A stretch of DNA of 9,395 nt from Actinomycetes bacterium (GTDB lineage Bacteria; Actinomycetota; Humimicrobiia; Humimicrobiales; Humimicrobiaceae): assembly GCA_030603375.1 (NCBI GenBank), contig JAUVXY010000055.1, positions 1 to 9,395 of the forward strand. The letters are read 5' to 3'. The stretch's first letter is position 1, and each line of letters begins with the position of its first letter. The position numbers and the translations under genes were made by a program. The notes beneath the pieces were generated by a model. That model had not been told where the DNA came from, did no database searches, and worked only from the letters and a program-made list of their open reading frames with translations. Below, in pieces: positions 6,318 through 9,395 of the stretch.

Positions 6318-7349
6318 ATGGCAAAAATAATATTTTTTTTTAGAAAAAACAAGAAAAAAATATTTTCATTTCTGAGAATAGCAGTCAGCATATCTCTAAT
6401 TGCTTTTCTTATAAAAACGCAATTTAAAGATGCGCAAAGTTTAATAAAAATACTAAAAACAGTAAGTATCCCATGGCTGATCCTTTCAGCTTCCACCCAT
6501 ATATTTGGAATATGGATAACTGCTGTCAGATGGAAGGCCCTGCTGCAAACACAAAAAATCAACATAAGTACAAGGTTTCTAACCTCTACGGTTCTTATCG
6601 GCTTTTTCTTTAATAACTTCTTGCCTTCCACAATAGGAGGCGATGTTTTTAGAACTTACGATGTGGCAAAAAAAGCCAACAAGCCTCTGGGAACTTCTGC
6701 TTCTATAATTGTGGTTGAAAGATTTTCAGGAATTATAGGTGCGGCAACATACGCTGTCATAGCATTATTTTTAGGATTTACCGCAATAGGGGGACAGTCA
6801 ATCATAATACCAATAATAATATTTTTTACAGTATGCTTAATATTAGGATTTATTATAATAAATCCATCAATCTTAAAATTGGGAAAACTTGTAAAAAAAA
6901 TTAAATTCTTAGAAAAATTAAAACAAAAATTAAGCAACATTTACAATACATTTCTGAGCTTTAAGAAATATAAAATGGTACTTGTCAAAACTCTAATTTA
7001 CAGCTTCCTGCTCCAGTTTGCAGTAATACTAAATTACTATCTCGCAGCTAGAGCCATCGGCATTAATCTTAGTTTAACAACTTTTATATTCATCGTCCCT
7101 GTAGTCACTATCATTTCTATGATACCAATCTCAATAGGTGGAATAGGATTAAGAGAAAATTCTATAGTTTACATTATGGTAGCAATGGGAGTGGCTAACG
7201 AAAAAGCTGCTTTGTGCTCATTAATACTTTTTGCAATGCTAATATTTGTCGGAATAATTGGCGGGATAATATATAGTGTAAGACCTTATGTAACAAATTG
7301 CTTTTCAAAAAAAGAGATATCAAAAATGAAGGCAAACAAAGATAATTAA
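6318..7349 (+). CDS. AglD/LPG-synthase-type integral membrane protein (UPF0104, flippase-like)
   Basis: This 343-residue, strongly hydrophobic protein has roughly seven or eight membrane spans. Its diagnostic stretches are FFNNFLPSTIGGDVFRTYDV (about 97-116), VVERFSG (132-138) and PISIGGIGLREN (270-281). These define the membrane region shared by lysylphosphatidylglycerol synthase (MprF), YbhN and the membrane half of the haloarchaeal glycosyltransferase AglD. No soluble catalytic domain is attached, so it is the stand-alone form. Known relatives are linked to lipid translocation or to polyprenyl-phosphate glycosylation. A role in presenting or moving the GT2 product is inference. It follows the acyltransferase gene by 7 bp with no visible ribosome binding site, and the first codons include a run of nine T (6333-6341). 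It is the last operon gene, and its stop lies inside the 30-bp palindrome. Confidence 0.88.
   Translation: MAKIIFFFRKNKKKIFSFLRIAVSISLIAFLIKTQFKDAQSLIKILKTVSIPWLILSASTHIFGIWITAVRWKALLQTQKINISTRFLTSTVLIGFFFNNFLPSTIGGDVFRTYDVAKKANKPLGTSASIIVVERFSGIIGAATYAVIALFLGFTAIGGQSIIIPIIIFFTVCLILGFIIINPSILKLGKLVKKIKFLEKLKQKLSNIYNTFLSFKKYKMVLVKTLIYSFLLQFAVILNYYLAARAIGINLSLTTFIFIVPVVTIISMIPISIGGIGLRENSIVYIMVAMGVANEKAALCSLILFAMLIFVGIIGGIIYSVRPYVTNCFSKKEISKMKANKDN
6329..6364. repeat. 11-bp A/T inverted repeat just inside the membrane-protein gene
   Basis: AATATTTTTTT (6329-6339) and AAAAAAATATT (6354-6364) are exact reverse complements separated by 14 bases. The hairpin would begin 11 nt downstream of the ATG at 6318. 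It contains only A and T, so it may be a by-product of Phe- and Lys-rich coding in an AT-rich genome. It could also lower translation initiation. Confidence 0.35.
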
Positions 7350-7370
7350 AAATTTAAATTTTTAATTATC
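7341..7370. terminator. Perfect 30-bp palindrome at the convergent gene ends, probable bidirectional terminator
   Basis: The half site GATAATTAAAAATTT (7341-7355) is followed immediately by its exact reverse complement (7356-7370). As RNA it could form a stem of about 13 bp with a TTAA loop on either strand. It overlaps the stop codon of the + strand membrane-protein gene (7347-7349) and the stop of the small - strand gene (7346-7348). On the - strand it is followed by a T-rich stretch (TTTGTTTGCC), which suits intrinsic termination. On the + strand no U tract follows, and the stem is almost all A-U, so efficiency is uncertain. Confidence 0.55.
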
Positions 7371-7507
7371 CTGTATATGTAATTTCCAACATACCCTTTA
7401 TAAAAATCAATACCAATTATATTCAAAAAGATGAGAATAGCCAATATAAAAATGAACCCAAAAAAAATATAATATAAAAATTTAATTAGCCAAACCTTCC
7501 ACATCAT
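7346..7507 (-). CDS. Small single-span membrane protein, hypothetical
   Basis: This is a 53-residue frame with a basic, Trp-containing start (MMWKVWLIK), one hydrophobic span (about 10-31) and a polar, Lys/Tyr-rich tail (DFYKGYVGNYIYRIIKNLNF). I do not recognise a family. Support for a real gene is its position directly downstream of the SGNH protein gene on the same strand, its protein-like composition and its stop inside the shared palindrome. The start is uncertain. ATG at 7507 has only a GGA six bases upstream. The frame stays open upstream to a TTG at 7543, but the better GGAG (7548-7545) is only one base from that TTG. Starting there would add 12 polar residues. It may be an accessory subunit of the protein encoded upstream (inference). 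It overlaps the end of the convergent membrane-protein gene by 4 bp. Confidence 0.5.
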   Translation of the reverse strand: MMWKVWLIKFLYYIFFGFIFILAILIFLNIIGIDFYKGYVGNYIYRIIKNLNF

Positions 7508-7554
7508 ATCTTGTCCATCTTTTTTATTTGTAATAAAAAACAAACTCCAAAATA

Positions 7555-9384
7555 TTATAGTCTCTGACCAATATCACCCAGATATTGCGATACATAGCTA
7601 AATACTGTATGTGCTACAACTGAAGCGCCTGCGGGGCTATAATGCATTCCATCAACAAAATACCCTCCTATATTTTGTGAAAGCGGAGTTAGCACATCTA
7701 TAACAACTGCACCATGTTTTGAAGCAATTTTTCTAATTGTATCATTAGTTGCAGGATAATCTTCTTTCCCGGGATAACTTATAGGGCCAATAAGATTAAT
7801 AAATACTCTGGCACCTAAATTTTTTGATTTAATTACAATGCCTTCCAGATTAGCTTCAAATCCTGAAACACCGGGTCCCGTATCATTAGTTCCATAATCT
7901 ATTATGACTATCTGTGGATTATATACCGCAACGGTGCTATCAAATCTTTTATATCCATCACGGGCCATTTCACCGTTTTTTGCGCTTGCAATTGTATTAT
8001 AATCAGCATATGGATAATTAGCTTCCAGAAGTTCATCAAATGTCTGTACCCAATTGGATTTAACTATTAGTGAATCACCCATTGCTACAATAGTCATGTT
8101 AACATGCCCTCTAACATTTATACTCCTGGATGGTATTTTTATCTCACCATTGCTGCTTTCAATCTTAAAATCAGTAGTTACTGTTCCCCCTGAATTAACC
8201 AAACTTTCATTTACATGCATGTTAAAAGTTATTTCTTTTTCCTCTCCTACTCCAAGATCTTTTAAATCCCATGTCAATCCTCTTATATCATCACTCCAGC
8301 TAATTCCCTCAGCAGTGCCTGACCTGTTGATATAAGTTACTCCTCCTGGTATGGGGCAAATAAGTCTATAACTTTCTTCTGTTTTTTCACCAGTATTTCT
8401 AATGACAATCTTTACGCCTACGGTCTCGCCAGCCCAGAGGTGTCCGCCATTTACATCATATAAAAATGCTTCTGATGTGGTTAAATCAGTGAAAAGGCTT
8501 AACTCTTCTTCTACTTTTTTTTCAATGATAACATCTGACCCATATTTCAAGGTACTATTATTGGTAATAATTTCTTCAGCAGTTAAATCATCTTTTACCT
8601 CAACTTTAAATGAAAAAGTTTTAGGTTTATTTATTTCTAAATTATCAATATTCCATAATACGCTGCCGCCCCTATATTCACCTGAATCTGTGATAGAATT
8701 TTCAATTACAATTACATTTTTTGACAAGTCACTTTTGACCTCAACATGAGCAGCATTCATATCACCAGTATTTTTTACCACTAATTTATATTGTATTATG
8801 TCGCCTAACCTTAATACCCCGCCATTTATATCAATAGCTTCCAGATCAAAACTGCTCAGGTCAGGACTGCTTTCAACTTTATTACTTAAGCCTGCATTTA
8901 TATCTTTATTAAAAACATCCTGCCCAATCTTATAATTAAATTTTGCCCCATCAAATACAATCAAAGTACCATCATCCATTGGTTTATTCACTTCTACTGT
9001 GAAAGCTATCGTACCCTTTTTATTCTTTTCAACACAACCAACTTTAAAAGTCAATGCTCCATTGGTATTTTCTAAAATTTCATCATAGTTTGATGCTATA
9101 AAAACTGTATGCTCCGGTACCTTTGACTTTATTTCTAAATTATCTACATCCCTGTTTCCCGTATTCTTATAACTTATTGTATACGTTATTTGTTCACCAG
9201 GTTTTATATATTCGCCTGAGTCACTGGATACAAAATTAAATGATTCATCATCAAAATTTGGCTTTGCCAGGTAAACCATAAAATAATAATATGTAGAATA
9301 TAATGCTGCAGCAGCTATAATAATTATTGCTGCAATATAAATCCTTTTTTTATTATATTTCAAAATTTCACTAAAACCTTTCAT
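7555..9384 (-). CDS. Membrane-anchored surface protein: three DUF11-like repeats plus C-terminal SGNH hydrolase
   Basis: This protein is at least 609 residues long. A basic N-terminus (NKKR, 11-14) and one hydrophobic span (15-38) form a signal anchor or uncleaved signal, putting the rest outside the membrane. Three DUF11-like beta-sandwich repeats follow (about 52-170, 180-290 and 308-415). Each has a GD/GE-x5-Y-x3-KNTG-like core: ITYTISYKNTG, IQYKLVVKNTG and VGVKIVIRNTG. An SGNH/GDSL hydrolase domain (428-605) ends the protein, with GDS (Ser438, nucleophile), Gly471, YGTND (Asn500, oxyanion hole) and DGMHYSP (Asp578, His581). All four catalytic blocks are intact, so an active esterase, deacetylase or acyltransferase acting on surface glycan is likely. 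The repeats probably act as spacers. Only 11 bases precede the ATG, without a ribosome binding site, and the frame stays open there. The true start and the promoter may therefore lie beyond the right edge. Confidence 0.88.
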   Translation of the reverse strand: MKGFSEILKYNKKRIYIAAIIIIAAAALYSTYYYFMVYLAKPNFDDESFNFVSSDSGEYIKPGEQITYTISYKNTGNRDVDNLEIKSKVPEHTVFIASNYDEILENTNGALTFKVGCVEKNKKGTIAFTVEVNKPMDDGTLIVFDGAKFNYKIGQDVFNKDINAGLSNKVESSPDLSSFDLEAIDINGGVLRLGDIIQYKLVVKNTGDMNAAHVEVKSDLSKNVIVIENSITDSGEYRGGSVLWNIDNLEINKPKTFSFKVEVKDDLTAEEIITNNSTLKYGSDVIIEKKVEEELSLFTDLTTSEAFLYDVNGGHLWAGETVGVKIVIRNTGEKTEESYRLICPIPGGVTYINRSGTAEGISWSDDIRGLTWDLKDLGVGEEKEITFNMHVNESLVNSGGTVTTDFKIESSNGEIKIPSRSINVRGHVNMTIVAMGDSLIVKSNWVQTFDELLEANYPYADYNTIASAKNGEMARDGYKRFDSTVAVYNPQIVIIDYGTNDTGPGVSGFEANLEGIVIKSKNLGARVFINLIGPISYPGKEDYPATNDTIRKIASKHGAVVIDVLTPLSQNIGGYFVDGMHYSPAGASVVAHTVFSYVSQYLGDIGQRL

Positions 9385-9395
9385 ATATGCAATCG

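Noticed and set aside
6293..6631. 112-residue frame on the - strand opposite the AglD-like gene
   Set aside because: It lies wholly opposite well-supported coding sequence of the acyltransferase end and membrane-protein gene, and its composition is that of an antisense shadow.
8054..8749. Two + strand frames (8054-8335 and 8402-8749)
   Set aside because: Both are antisense to the DUF11-SGNH gene, whose domain motifs run through them. Neither shows a recognisable domain or a ribosome binding site.

Overview
The window looks like an AT-rich bacterial chromosome fragment (roughly one third G+C by eye). It carries a surface-glycan or lipid-linked sugar locus on the + strand and a convergent surface-protein locus on the - strand. 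A clear AGGAGG ribosome binding site, tightly packed genes and the protein families point to Bacteria. The radical SAM iron-sulfur enzyme would fit an anaerobe or microaerophile, but I cannot name a phylum. All nine genes end in TAA or TAG, and no long frame is broken by an in-frame TGA. I saw no RNA genes, CRISPR array, insertion sequence or attachment site.

Layout. (1) 2-1369 (+): the 3' part of a multi-membrane-span GT-C type glycosyltransferase whose start lies left of the window. It ends in a large extracytoplasmic region and a beta-rich terminal domain. (2) 1370-1611: a 242-bp gap with phased A-tracts and weak promoter candidates. (3) 1612-7349 (+): six tightly linked genes (gaps of 5-11 bp, one 11-bp overlap), almost certainly one operon. 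In order they encode a nucleotide-sugar 4-epimerase-like SDR, a polyprenyl-phosphate sugar synthase-like GT2 with two C-terminal membrane spans, a radical SAM protein with a truncated SPASM ('twitch') domain, a second extended SDR, a left-handed beta-helix acyltransferase, and an AglD/LPG-synthase-type integral membrane protein. (4) 7341-7370: a perfect 30-bp palindrome where the two strands converge, overlapping both stop codons. (5) 7346-9384 (-): a signal-anchored protein with three DUF11-like repeats and a C-terminal SGNH hydrolase domain, followed by a very small membrane protein.

Working model (inference). The GT2 enzyme loads a sugar onto a polyprenyl phosphate at the inner face of the membrane. 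The AglD-like membrane protein may help present or translocate it, and a GT-C enzyme such as the one upstream transfers the sugar on the outer face. The two SDRs, the radical SAM enzyme and the acyltransferase would create or decorate an unusual sugar. The four auxiliary cysteines of the radical SAM protein have the spacing I recall for BtrN, a radical SAM dehydrogenase acting on an aminocyclitol. This makes sugar or cyclitol oxidation a testable idea and is the most interesting lead here.
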